From: Streptomyces sp. STR69
Lineage (GTDB): Bacteria; Actinomycetota; Actinomycetes; Streptomycetales; Streptomycetaceae
DNA: 64,000 nucleotides
NCBI RefSeq assembly: GCF_024519455.1
Contig: NZ_JALJRY010000015.1
Span: forward strand, 62,001 to 126,000
Direction of reading: 5' to 3'
Under the pieces are notes generated by a model. It searched no databases, was not told where the DNA came from, and was given only the letters and a program-made list of their open reading frames with translations. The number at the start of each line of letters is the position of its first letter. Position 1 is the stretch's first letter. A program made the position numbers and the translations under genes. This document shows, in pieces, positions 16,102 to 22,909 of this stretch.

Positions 16102-16677
16102 TCAACCGGCAACGGCCGACCGGGCGGGAGCGTGCTGGGCCCGGTGTTCGTCCACCGGAAGCTCGACCTCACTGACGAACCGGTGCGTGGGCTTCTCCGA
16201 TCCAATCCCCACCCGACGTGCGGGCCGAGCCGATGCCGGCGTAGACGCCACCGCCGTCGGCACAGGCGCAGGAGAAGGCGCGGAAAGCGTGAACCAGACA
16301 ACCTTCCCGGACTCCCCGTCCGGCCGCACCCCCCAGCTCTCGCTGACGGCGGCCACCATGGCGAGCCCCCGCCCACACGTGGCAGTGGCCGCGACGTCCG
16401 AGATGTCGCCGACGACCGGAAGCCGGGGGTCGTGGTCGTGCACGGAGACGACGAGGTGGTCGAGCAGCAGCTCGATCTCGACGGTGCATGTCTTGTCGGG
16501 CTGGGCGTGCCGGTGGACGTTGGTCAGGAGCTCTGTCACACCGAGCGCGGCCCGGTCTATCAGTGGATCCAGATGCCAGTAGCGCAACTGCGCAGATACG
16601 ATTCTGCGGACCTGGCCGATCCGCGACGGCAGGGCTTGGAGCTCTACCGCGCAGTGCCTGTTTGGGTGAGTGATCAC
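16102..16677 (-). CDS. RsbW-like ATP-binding protein (HATPase_c anti-sigma/regulatory kinase)
   Basis: A 191-residue single-domain GHKL ATPase. It begins with RHCAVELQALPSRIGQVRRI and has the N-box ALGVTELLTNVHRHA, the G1 box VHDHDPRLPVV and the G2 box GRGLAMVAAVSESWGV. The C-terminal 40 residues are a low-complexity Ala/Pro stretch. Streptomyces carry dozens of such lone ATPases, related to SpoIIAB/RsbW, which phosphorylate anti-anti-sigma factors or act in conservon-like complexes. GTG 16677 is chosen: GGGGAG lies eight bases upstream and it matches the usual family start. Partner genes are not adjacent. Confidence 0.85.
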   Translation of the reverse strand: MITHPNRHCAVELQALPSRIGQVRRIVSAQLRYWHLDPLIDRAALGVTELLTNVHRHAQPDKTCTVEIELLLDHLVVSVHDHDPRLPVVGDISDVAATATCGRGLAMVAAVSESWGVRPDGESGKVVWFTLSAPSPAPVPTAVASTPASARPARRVGIGSEKPTHRFVSEVELPVDEHRAQHAPARSAVAG

Positions 16678-16801
16678 GGCTGCGACTCCCCGACGAGAGG
16701 TCCGGAAGAACACGGAGTTCGGATCCAGCAGGCTGGTCGAGGGAAATAGGCCGCCTGCTGTTGTGCCCGGCGGCTGGTTCGCAGCGTTATCGCCGGTAAA
16801 C

Positions 16802-16828
16802 CCAGAGTGACGTGAGACCAGAGTGACG
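16802..16828. repeat. Two 11-bp direct repeats upstream of the RsbW-like gene
   Basis: CCAGAGTGACG occurs at 16802-16812 and 16818-16828, 16 bases start to start (about one and a half helical turns). It lies 125-150 bases upstream of the RsbW-like gene's GTG and may bind a regulator there. Confidence 0.45.
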
Positions 16829-16966
16829 CAGGGGTGGCGGTCCCGCAACTTGCCGCTCTTCACCGCCTGCTCGCGGCACCGGTCAACCGATGCTCTCCAC
16901 CGCCTGCTCGCGCCACGGTCGGCTGCCACCCTGCGCGGCCGGCCCGCGCCGCCCGCCGCCGATCAG

Positions 16967-17293
16967 TCAGCCGCCCCCGCGTCCGGCCGCCTTGCGCACG
17001 GCCTCGATGAACCGTCGTGCCGCGGGGGGACCAGGCTGCCCCGGCGCGGGGTCGTGCTCGCCGAGCGTCAGCAGGTACCGCTTGCCGTTCAGGTCGGCCA
17101 GCGCCCGGTCCTCCGGGGCGAACCAGGGCTTCGACGCGCGTACCGCCTGCACCGGCGCGCTGTCGATCTCACTGCCGTAACTGGTGAGCAACTCCAGCCT
17201 GCCGTCGTTGATCCGGACCTGTCCGGCCCGGGTGAGTGACCGCAGCCGCTTTCCGATCCGCACGCCTGTGGCCGTGAACTCCGGCTCCGCCAT
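16967..17293 (-). CDS. Small conserved protein with a PH-like fold, function unknown
   Basis: A 108-residue soluble protein without signal peptide. After MAEPEFTATG comes a strand-rich region (VRINDGRLELLTSYGSEID...PVQAVRASKPWF) that then turns into KRYLLTLGEHD and a single C-terminal helix (ARRFIEAVRKAAG). This seven-strand plus helix pattern is that of PH-like small Streptomyces proteins. I know no function. It has its own upstream region; the neighbouring genes on the same strand are more than 350 bases away. Confidence 0.7.
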   Translation of the reverse strand: MAEPEFTATGVRIGKRLRSLTRAGQVRINDGRLELLTSYGSEIDSAPVQAVRASKPWFAPEDRALADLNGKRYLLTLGEHDPAPGQPGPPAARRFIEAVRKAAGRGGG

Positions 17294-17623
17294 GCTTCCC
17301 CGCCCCCTTGCTCCAGGACATCTCGTGATCCAGTGTGCGCCCCCGTTCAGGACGTTCGTCCCGCTCCGGTGCAGTCTGCCCGCACCGGGCGTCGAGCACC
17401 AGTACGCACGACGCGGTCACGGTGAGTACCCGGAGCACTCGCATAAATGCGCCCCCAGGATCCGCGGTGATCGCTTCCCGGGATCCGCGGTGATCGCTCC
17501 CCAGGGGTGCCTTTGACCTTCCCAAAGGCATGTTTATGCAGGTGAGAAGCGTGTGGAAGGTGCATATGATCGAGGTGTCGGCCGCGCGAGGCGCCGTCGG
17601 CGCGAAGCGTAAGGAGCCCCGCC
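17294..17623. other. 330-bp intergenic region upstream of the Cds1-type gene
   Basis: It contains no convincing gene. It holds a tandem repeat (17458-17498), GCAT-AA-ATGC at 17441-17450, GCAT-GTTT-ATGC at 17528-17539, and a possible -10 TATGAT at 17565-17570 ahead of the AAGGAG ribosome site. The AT-rich palindromes stand out in this GC-rich DNA and probably mark a regulated promoter for the downstream PLP-enzyme gene. Confidence 0.5.
17458..17498. repeat. Tandem 18-bp direct repeat
   Basis: GGATCCGCGGTGATCGCT occurs at 17458-17475 and again at 17481-17498, a period of 23 bases (about two helical turns). It is about 70 bases upstream of the possible -10 of the next gene. Confidence 0.7.
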
Positions 17624-18748
17624 GTGAGCACCACCCCACAGGCCCCGACCGGTGCCACCCCCGATGTCGACCGCAGTGACGCCGCCTACCGGAGCTGGCT
17701 GAAAGAAGCCGTCCGCAGGGTCCAGGCCGACGCCAACCGCTCCGCCGACACCCACCTGCTCCGCTTCCCGCTGCCCGAACGCTGGGGTATCGACCTCTAC
17801 CTCAAGGACGAGTCGACCCACCCGACGGGCAGCCTCAAACACCGCCTCGCCCGCTCCCTCTTCCTCTACGGCCTGTGCAATGGCTGGATCCGGCCCACTC
17901 GCCCGGTGATCGAGGCGTCCAGCGGCTCCACTGCCGTCTCCGAGGCGTACTTCGCCAAGCTGATCGGTGTCCCCTTCATCGCGGTCATGCCCCGCACGAC
18001 CAGCGCCGAGAAGATCCGCCTCATCGAATTCCACGGCGGCCGGTGCCACTTCGTGGACGACCCGCGCAAGATGTACGAGGAGTCGGCCGCCCTGGCGGTG
18101 GAGACCGACGGCCACTACATGGACCAGTTCACCTACGCGGAGCGGGCCACGGACTGGCGCGGCAACAACAACATCGCCGAATCCATCTTCCGCCAGCTGG
18201 AGTTGGAGCGGTTCCCGGAGCCCGCGTGGATCGTCGCCACGGCCGGCACCGGCGGCACCTCGGCGACCCTCGCCCGCTACGTCCACTACACGCAGCGCGA
18301 CACCCTGGTCTGTGTCGCCGATCCGGAGAACTCCTGTTTCTTCGAGGGCTGGACCACCGGCGATCCGGACGTCACCCGCGACTGCGGCTCCCGTATCGAG
18401 GGCATCGGCCGCCCCCGGATGGAACCGAGCTTCGTGCCCGGCGCCATCGACCGCATGATGCAGGTCCCGGACGCGGCCAGCATCGCCGCCGTACGAGCTC
18501 TGGAACAAGCCATCGGCCGCAAGGCGGGCGGCTCCACGGGCACCGGCCTCTGGAGCGCCCTGAAGATCATCGCCGAGATGGTGGCAGCGGGCCAACAAGG
18601 CAGCGTGGTAACCCTGTTGTGCGACCCGGGCGACCGCTACCTGGACAAGTACTACTCGGACGAGTGGCTGACGGAACAGGGCCTGGACATCACCCCGTAC
18701 AGCAAGGCGATCACGTCGCTCTTGGCAACGGGAGTATGGCCGACCTGA
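17624..18748 (+). CDS. cds1: Cds1-type PLP-dependent cysteine desulfhydrase/cysteine synthase-like enzyme
   Basis: A 374-residue fold-type II PLP enzyme. The Schiff-base lysine is K72 in HPTGSLKHR, SSGSTAVSEA (about 105) is the substrate loop and GTGGTSATL (about 208) binds the PLP phosphate. Length and the ADPENSCFFEGW segment match the actinobacterial Cds1 group (M. tuberculosis Rv3684), which releases H2S, ammonia and pyruvate from cysteine, rather than CysK/CysM. It is a single gene starting at GTG 17624 with AAGGAG seven bases upstream. Regulation by sulfur or redox state is plausible, given the palindromes upstream, but not shown. Confidence 0.85.
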   Translation: MSTTPQAPTGATPDVDRSDAAYRSWLKEAVRRVQADANRSADTHLLRFPLPERWGIDLYLKDESTHPTGSLKHRLARSLFLYGLCNGWIRPTRPVIEASSGSTAVSEAYFAKLIGVPFIAVMPRTTSAEKIRLIEFHGGRCHFVDDPRKMYEESAALAVETDGHYMDQFTYAERATDWRGNNNIAESIFRQLELERFPEPAWIVATAGTGGTSATLARYVHYTQRDTLVCVADPENSCFFEGWTTGDPDVTRDCGSRIEGIGRPRMEPSFVPGAIDRMMQVPDAASIAAVRALEQAIGRKAGGSTGTGLWSALKIIAEMVAAGQQGSVVTLLCDPGDRYLDKYYSDEWLTEQGLDITPYSKAITSLLATGVWPT

Positions 18749-18780
18749 GCTGAAGAGCGCCGGTTGGTCAGCGTCCCTTT

Positions 18781-18848
18781 CAGGGGCGCGGGGCTGTGTC
18801 GATTCGCGGCTCCGCCGAGCGGGCGCGACCAGCCGCGACGGACCCGCG
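18781..18848. repeat. Streptomyces-type palindromic intergenic repeat, copy B
   Basis: Begins CAGGGGCGCGGGGCTGTG and carries the same GCGGCTCCGCC core and GGGCGCGACCAGCC end as the copy at 1816-1879. It starts 32 bases after the Cds1 stop. The convergent SRPBCC gene ends 13 bases further on, so it fills the space between two convergent genes. Confidence 0.7.
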
Positions 18849-18861
18849 GAAGAACGACGAG

Positions 18862-19332
18862 CTATCGCCCCAGCCGCCGGTCCAAGGCAGCCACCGCCCC
18901 CTTGAACGCCCGCCCCAACCCGGGACGCGCCATCCTCACCGCACCCCGAAACACCGCGTTCCCCTCCACGGCGAACGTCCACTGGACGCGCGTCCCACCC
19001 CCGGAGGGGATCAGCCGCCACTCCTCGGCCATCGCCCGCGCCCCCGGCGCATTGGTGACGTCGACCCGGTACGCGTACACCTCTGCCTCCTTCGCCGCGA
19101 TCACCGTCTCCCGGAAGTGACCGCCGCCCCTGAGCCGGATGTCACGTCCGGCACCGTCGTCGACGGACTCCGCCCGGGTCACGGCCGAGAACCACTCGGC
19201 CCACCCGGGCACATCGTCGTTGAGGGCGTGGAAGACCGCGTCCGGTGCCGCGGACATCTCCTGCGCGAAGACCAGCCGTACCGGAGCGGTGTCGATGAAG
19301 TCGAGCCCCACGGGGCGCAGACGGTGGGCCAT
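18862..19332 (-). CDS. SRPBCC (START-like) family protein
   Basis: A 156-residue SRPBCC protein. It shows the entry VRLVFAQEMSAAPDAVFHAL, the PGWAEWFSAVT segment, and a long C-terminal helix (AFKGAVAALDRRL). The fold is a hydrophobic pocket surrounded by a curved sheet; members bind lipids or polyketides, or act in toxin/antitoxin-type and cyclase roles, and most Streptomyces copies are uncharacterised. AAGGGGG is nine bases before the ATG at 19332. It sits alone, in the same orientation as the DeoR gene upstream. Confidence 0.85.
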   Translation of the reverse strand: MAHRLRPVGLDFIDTAPVRLVFAQEMSAAPDAVFHALNDDVPGWAEWFSAVTRAESVDDGAGRDIRLRGGGHFRETVIAAKEAEVYAYRVDVTNAPGARAMAEEWRLIPSGGGTRVQWTFAVEGNAVFRGAVRMARPGLGRAFKGAVAALDRRLGR

Positions 19333-19424
19333 GGACGTGAACCCCCTTGCCGGAGAAGGGAAGTTGACCGAGCGACGTTGACCGAAACGACGTCGTCCGA
19401 AGCGAGGTCACGATAGCTGGCGAT

Positions 19425-19457
19425 CCGTCAGATGTCTGCCCCGTCCCGTCAGATGTC
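19425..19457. repeat. Short direct repeat CCGTCAGATGTC
   Basis: Occurs at 19425-19436 and 19446-19457, 21 bases apart start to start. The second copy covers the stop codon of the DeoR-type gene. It could be a small slippage duplication. Confidence 0.5.
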
Positions 19458-20279
19458 GTCCTCGTCGTCGGGTTCGCCCGCCACCACCAGTCGCCGCAGA
19501 TGCTCCGAGATGTCCTCGCGCGCCTCGGCCGGCAGCCCCGCGTCCGTCACCAGCGTGTCGACCTGCTCCAGCGCGGCGAACGAACTCAGGCCCACCGTCC
19601 CCCACTTGGTGTGGTCGGCGACCACCACGACCCGCCGCGCGGACTGCACCAGCCTGCGGTTGGTCTCGGCCTCCGCGAGGTTCGGCGTGGACAGTCCGGC
19701 CTCGACCGATATGCCGTGGACGCCGAGGAAGAGCATGTCGAAGTGGAGCGCCGCGATCGCCTGGTCGGCGACCGGGCCCACCAGCGAGTCGGAGGGGGTG
19801 CGCACCCCGCCGGTCAGGACGACCGTCGCCGCGCCCTGCCGCTGCCCCGAGGTGCGCTGCGCCGCGTGGAAGACGTCCGCCACTCGCACCGAGTTGGTGA
19901 CCACGGTGAGATCGGCGACCTCAAGCAGATGGTGTGCCAGCGCGTACGTCGTCGTACCGCCCGAGAGTGCGATCGCCGTGCCGGGCGCGACCAGCTCCGC
20001 CGCGGCCCGTGCGATGTCCTCCTTGGCGGTCAGCTCAAGACCCGACTTCGCTTCGAAGCCCGGTTCGTGCGTGCTCGCCTCGACGACCGGTACCGCCCCG
20101 CCGTGCACCTTCTCCAGGACGCCCTGGCGGGCCAGCGCGTCGAGGTCGCGGCGTACGGTCATGTCCGACACGCCGAGCTTGCGGGTCAGTTCGTTGACGC
20201 GGACACCGCCCCGGCGCCGGACCTCGTCGAGGATCAGGGCGCGCCGCTGCTCCGCGAGGAGGTTCTGATTCTCACTCAC
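19449..20279 (-). CDS. DeoR/GlpR-family transcriptional regulator
   Basis: A 276-residue DeoR-type regulator. The N-terminal winged HTH is typical (RRALILDEVRRRGGVRVNELTRKL then VSDMTVRRDLDAL). The C-terminal DeoR sensor domain contains IALSGGTTTYALAHHL, VVTNSV, LTGGVRTPSDSLVGP and the late VVADHTKWG. This fold senses phosphorylated sugars. GTG 20279 has GGAG five bases upstream. The target is unknown; the gene is divergent from the large membrane protein gene, separated by 281 bases, and no sugar genes lie beside it. Confidence 0.93.
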   Translation of the reverse strand: MSENQNLLAEQRRALILDEVRRRGGVRVNELTRKLGVSDMTVRRDLDALARQGVLEKVHGGAVPVVEASTHEPGFEAKSGLELTAKEDIARAAAELVAPGTAIALSGGTTTYALAHHLLEVADLTVVTNSVRVADVFHAAQRTSGQRQGAATVVLTGGVRTPSDSLVGPVADQAIAALHFDMLFLGVHGISVEAGLSTPNLAEAETNRRLVQSARRVVVVADHTKWGTVGLSSFAALEQVDTLVTDAGLPAEAREDISEHLRRLVVAGEPDDEDDI

Positions 20280-20560
20280 GTACGCTCCGGTCCTTTCGCC
20301 TCAACCCGTCCGACCGTCCGGCGCACCGGCTCGGAGCAGGACCTTCGTCCCGGCTGCGGTGCGCGGACGTCCCATCCTCGCACGCCCCCGCAAGCACTGC
20401 GCCATCGCCTGTCCCGACGCGCACATGTCATCGGGGTCTCATCCGTCCCCCGTGTTGTCACACGGATCGGGGAGATTCGGTCACAGGGCGTGTGCGACGC
20501 GCCGGAAGGGGCGATCCTGTTGTGCACACGAACACAGCCAGACGGTGCGTCACGGGGGAT

Positions 20561-22909
20561 GTGCGAACAGTGGAGCGTGTGCAGGAACATGCCGTCACGA
20601 GCGGGGTCGACGAGCCCGCCGGACGGCCCGACCGGACCGAACCCGCCCTGGAACTCCTGGTCCACGGAGTCGGCGGCGCCACACCCGAGGCGATGCTCGG
20701 TGATCCGCGCACGGTGCGGATCACCGGCGACGACACAGCGGCCGTCTTCCGGCGCGCCGCCGACGTCGACGCCGAGTCCAGAACCGCCGACGGCCGCACC
20801 GGACCGATCCGCGAGGCGTACGTCTGGTGCAACCTGACCTCCGGCAACGGCACCCGCGCCCTGTGGCTGTTGCTGCTGCCGTTCATGGTCGTCAACCTCG
20901 CGCACTGGATGCGCCCCACCGCGCGCGACCGGAAACGGACGGTGCGCTTCTACGGCCTGCTGGTGCGGCTCGCGGGACTCACCCTGACCGTGCTGCTCGT
21001 GGCGGCGGCCTGCGAGGTCGCCCTCGATCTCGCCGCCTGGCAGTGCGCGGGCACGCGCGCGTGCGCCGAGCGCCACTCCTGGCTGGGCTTCCTTTCGCCC
21101 GCCGTGTCGCACGACAGCTGGTGGAGCCGCCCCGGCCGCCGCCTCGCGCTCGCCGCCCTGGTGCCGACCGCGCTGACCGTGCTGCTCTGGTACCTCTCGC
21201 GCCGTACCTGGAGCGAGTACGAGTCCCAGCAGCCGATGCCCCGCAGAGCCGAGCCCGACGACGAGCCCGACAGCAGTGCCCTGGGCCGCCCCGGCTTCTG
21301 GTACGGCCGCCGCCTGGTCGCCCGGCTCCGTGCCGCCCACACGGCGGCCGGCCTCCTGGTGGTCGCCGCTGCCGTCACCGTCTCGGCGGCCCGCTTCGAC
21401 CGCGGCCCCGACGGCTCCCACGCACTGGTCGGCCTCGGCGCGCTCCTGGAGGCCGCGCTCGCCGGCCTCGCCTTCGTCGTGGTCTACGTCGTGTGCCGCC
21501 GAGGCCGCAGCGAGCACCGCCTAGACCAGGCCCTGGACCGCCGTCTCGTACGACGCCTGCCGCTCGGCGCGCTCCTGCTGCTCGTTCTCGCTCTGCTGTA
21601 CGCCGGCTGGTCGCGTCCGGGATGGGAGTCCTCCGGCCGGCTGCCGGGAGACCCCGTCTTCGGTGGAATCGCCCTGGTCCAGGGTCTGCTGGTGATCGTC
21701 CTCGCGGTCGTCGCCCACCTGCTGCAGCGCACCCACCCCGACCCGCGCGCCGCGATGCGCGGCCTCGGCGGACCGGCCGTCGCGATGCTGGCCTGCGCCC
21801 TGGGCGGTGTGATGTCCGGCGGGGTGTCCCAGCGGGTCTCCGACTGGCTGGACGGCACCGGCACGTCCATCGCGGGCCCGCCCGTCCTGCTCACCTGGCA
21901 GGCCTCGGTGATCCCGCTGCTCCTGGTCGTCGTACTCGTCCTCTGCTGCGCACTCGGCCACCGCACCTGGCGGCTGCGCCGTAGCGAACTGGCCGCCGTG
22001 GCGCTCGACTACCCGGGTGGGCGCAAGGACCGGACGCGCACCGCCCGGATCGCGAGCACGCGCGCGATGGCCACGCTCACCGACCGCGGCCCCCTCCTCG
22101 TCGCCGTCACCGCGACCGCCACCTTGCTCCTGGGTGCCGGAGCGCTGATCGGTGCCTTCACCACCGACAGAACACCGTCGCGGGCAGGGCAGGGGGGTCA
22201 TGCCTTCGTACACGGGGCCGCCCAGACCTCCCAGGGCCTCGGCTCCTGGCTGATCGGGCTCGGCTTCGTACTCTTCGTCACCTGGGGCAGGCGCGCCTAC
22301 AAGGACCCCTCCGCGCGGCGCACCATCGGCATCCTGTGGGACGTCGGAACCTTCTGGCCGCGCGCCGCCCACCCCTTCGCCCCGCCCTGCTACGCCGAGC
22401 GCGCGGTCCCCGACCTGACCTGGCGGATCGCCACCTGGACCCGCGCCACCGGCGGCCGGCTCGTCATCTCCGGCCACTCCCAGGGCAGCGTCCTCGCCGC
22501 CGCCGCGGCCTGGCAGCTCAAACCGGCCCAGCGCAAACGAGTCGCCCTCCTGACCTACGGCTCACCCCTGGAGCGCCTCTACGGCCGCTGGTTCCCCGCC
22601 CACTTCGGACCGGCCGCGCTCAGCCGTCTGCACCACGAGGTCGACTGCTGGCGCAATCTGTACCGGCTGACCGACCCCATCGGCGGCCCGGTGCGCCTGA
22701 CCGGCGACTGCGGCCCCGAGGTGGACCACGGTCCCCTCAAGGACCCGCTGGAGTACGGCCGTACCGCCCAACACCCGCTGCCCGCCCCGATCCTGGGCCA
22801 CTCCGACTACCAGGCCGATCCGGCGTTCGCCGAGGAGCGGGCACGGCTGTTGGCGAGGCTGCGGCCCGAGGTGCCGCCTCAGGGCAGCTCGGGCAGGTCC
22901 TCCGCGTAG
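20561..22909 (+). CDS. Large polytopic membrane protein with C-terminal alpha/beta-hydrolase-like domain
   Basis: About 782 residues from GTG 20561 (GGGGGA lies just upstream; in-frame upstream starts exist). The N-terminal part contains HGVGGATPEAMLGDP, an oxyanion-hole-type HG segment. The middle has about ten membrane helices in pairs with basic loops. The C-terminal domain carries the nucleophile elbow GHSQGS at 638-643 and LLTYGSPLERLYGRWFP, as in lipase class 3-like serine hydrolases. A hydrolase interrupted by membrane helices is unusual; I recognise it as an uncharacterised Streptomyces membrane-protein type, not a named enzyme. Its 3' end overlaps the convergent ATPase gene by 31 bases. 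Confidence 0.82.
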   Translation: MRTVERVQEHAVTSGVDEPAGRPDRTEPALELLVHGVGGATPEAMLGDPRTVRITGDDTAAVFRRAADVDAESRTADGRTGPIREAYVWCNLTSGNGTRALWLLLLPFMVVNLAHWMRPTARDRKRTVRFYGLLVRLAGLTLTVLLVAAACEVALDLAAWQCAGTRACAERHSWLGFLSPAVSHDSWWSRPGRRLALAALVPTALTVLLWYLSRRTWSEYESQQPMPRRAEPDDEPDSSALGRPGFWYGRRLVARLRAAHTAAGLLVVAAAVTVSAARFDRGPDGSHALVGLGALLEAALAGLAFVVVYVVCRRGRSEHRLDQALDRRLVRRLPLGALLLLVLALLYAGWSRPGWESSGRLPGDPVFGGIALVQGLLVIVLAVVAHLLQRTHPDPRAAMRGLGGPAVAMLACALGGVMSGGVSQRVSDWLDGTGTSIAGPPVLLTWQASVIPLLLVVVLVLCCALGHRTWRLRRSELAAVALDYPGGRKDRTRTARIASTRAMATLTDRGPLLVAVTATATLLLGAGALIGAFTTDRTPSRAGQGGHAFVHGAAQTSQGLGSWLIGLGFVLFVTWGRRAYKDPSARRTIGILWDVGTFWPRAAHPFAPPCYAERAVPDLTWRIATWTRATGGRLVISGHSQGSVLAAAAAWQLKPAQRKRVALLTYGSPLERLYGRWFPAHFGPAALSRLHHEVDCWRNLYRLTDPIGGPVRLTGDCGPEVDHGPLKDPLEYGRTAQHPLPAPILGHSDYQADPAFAEERARLLARLRPEVPPQGSSGRSSA

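Noticed and set aside
9646..19332. Biosynthetic gene cluster (cupin, SRPBCC, ABC exporter, TetR)
   Set aside because: No ketosynthase, NRPS, terpene synthase or RiPP precursor is seen; the genes are in separate, unrelated transcription units.
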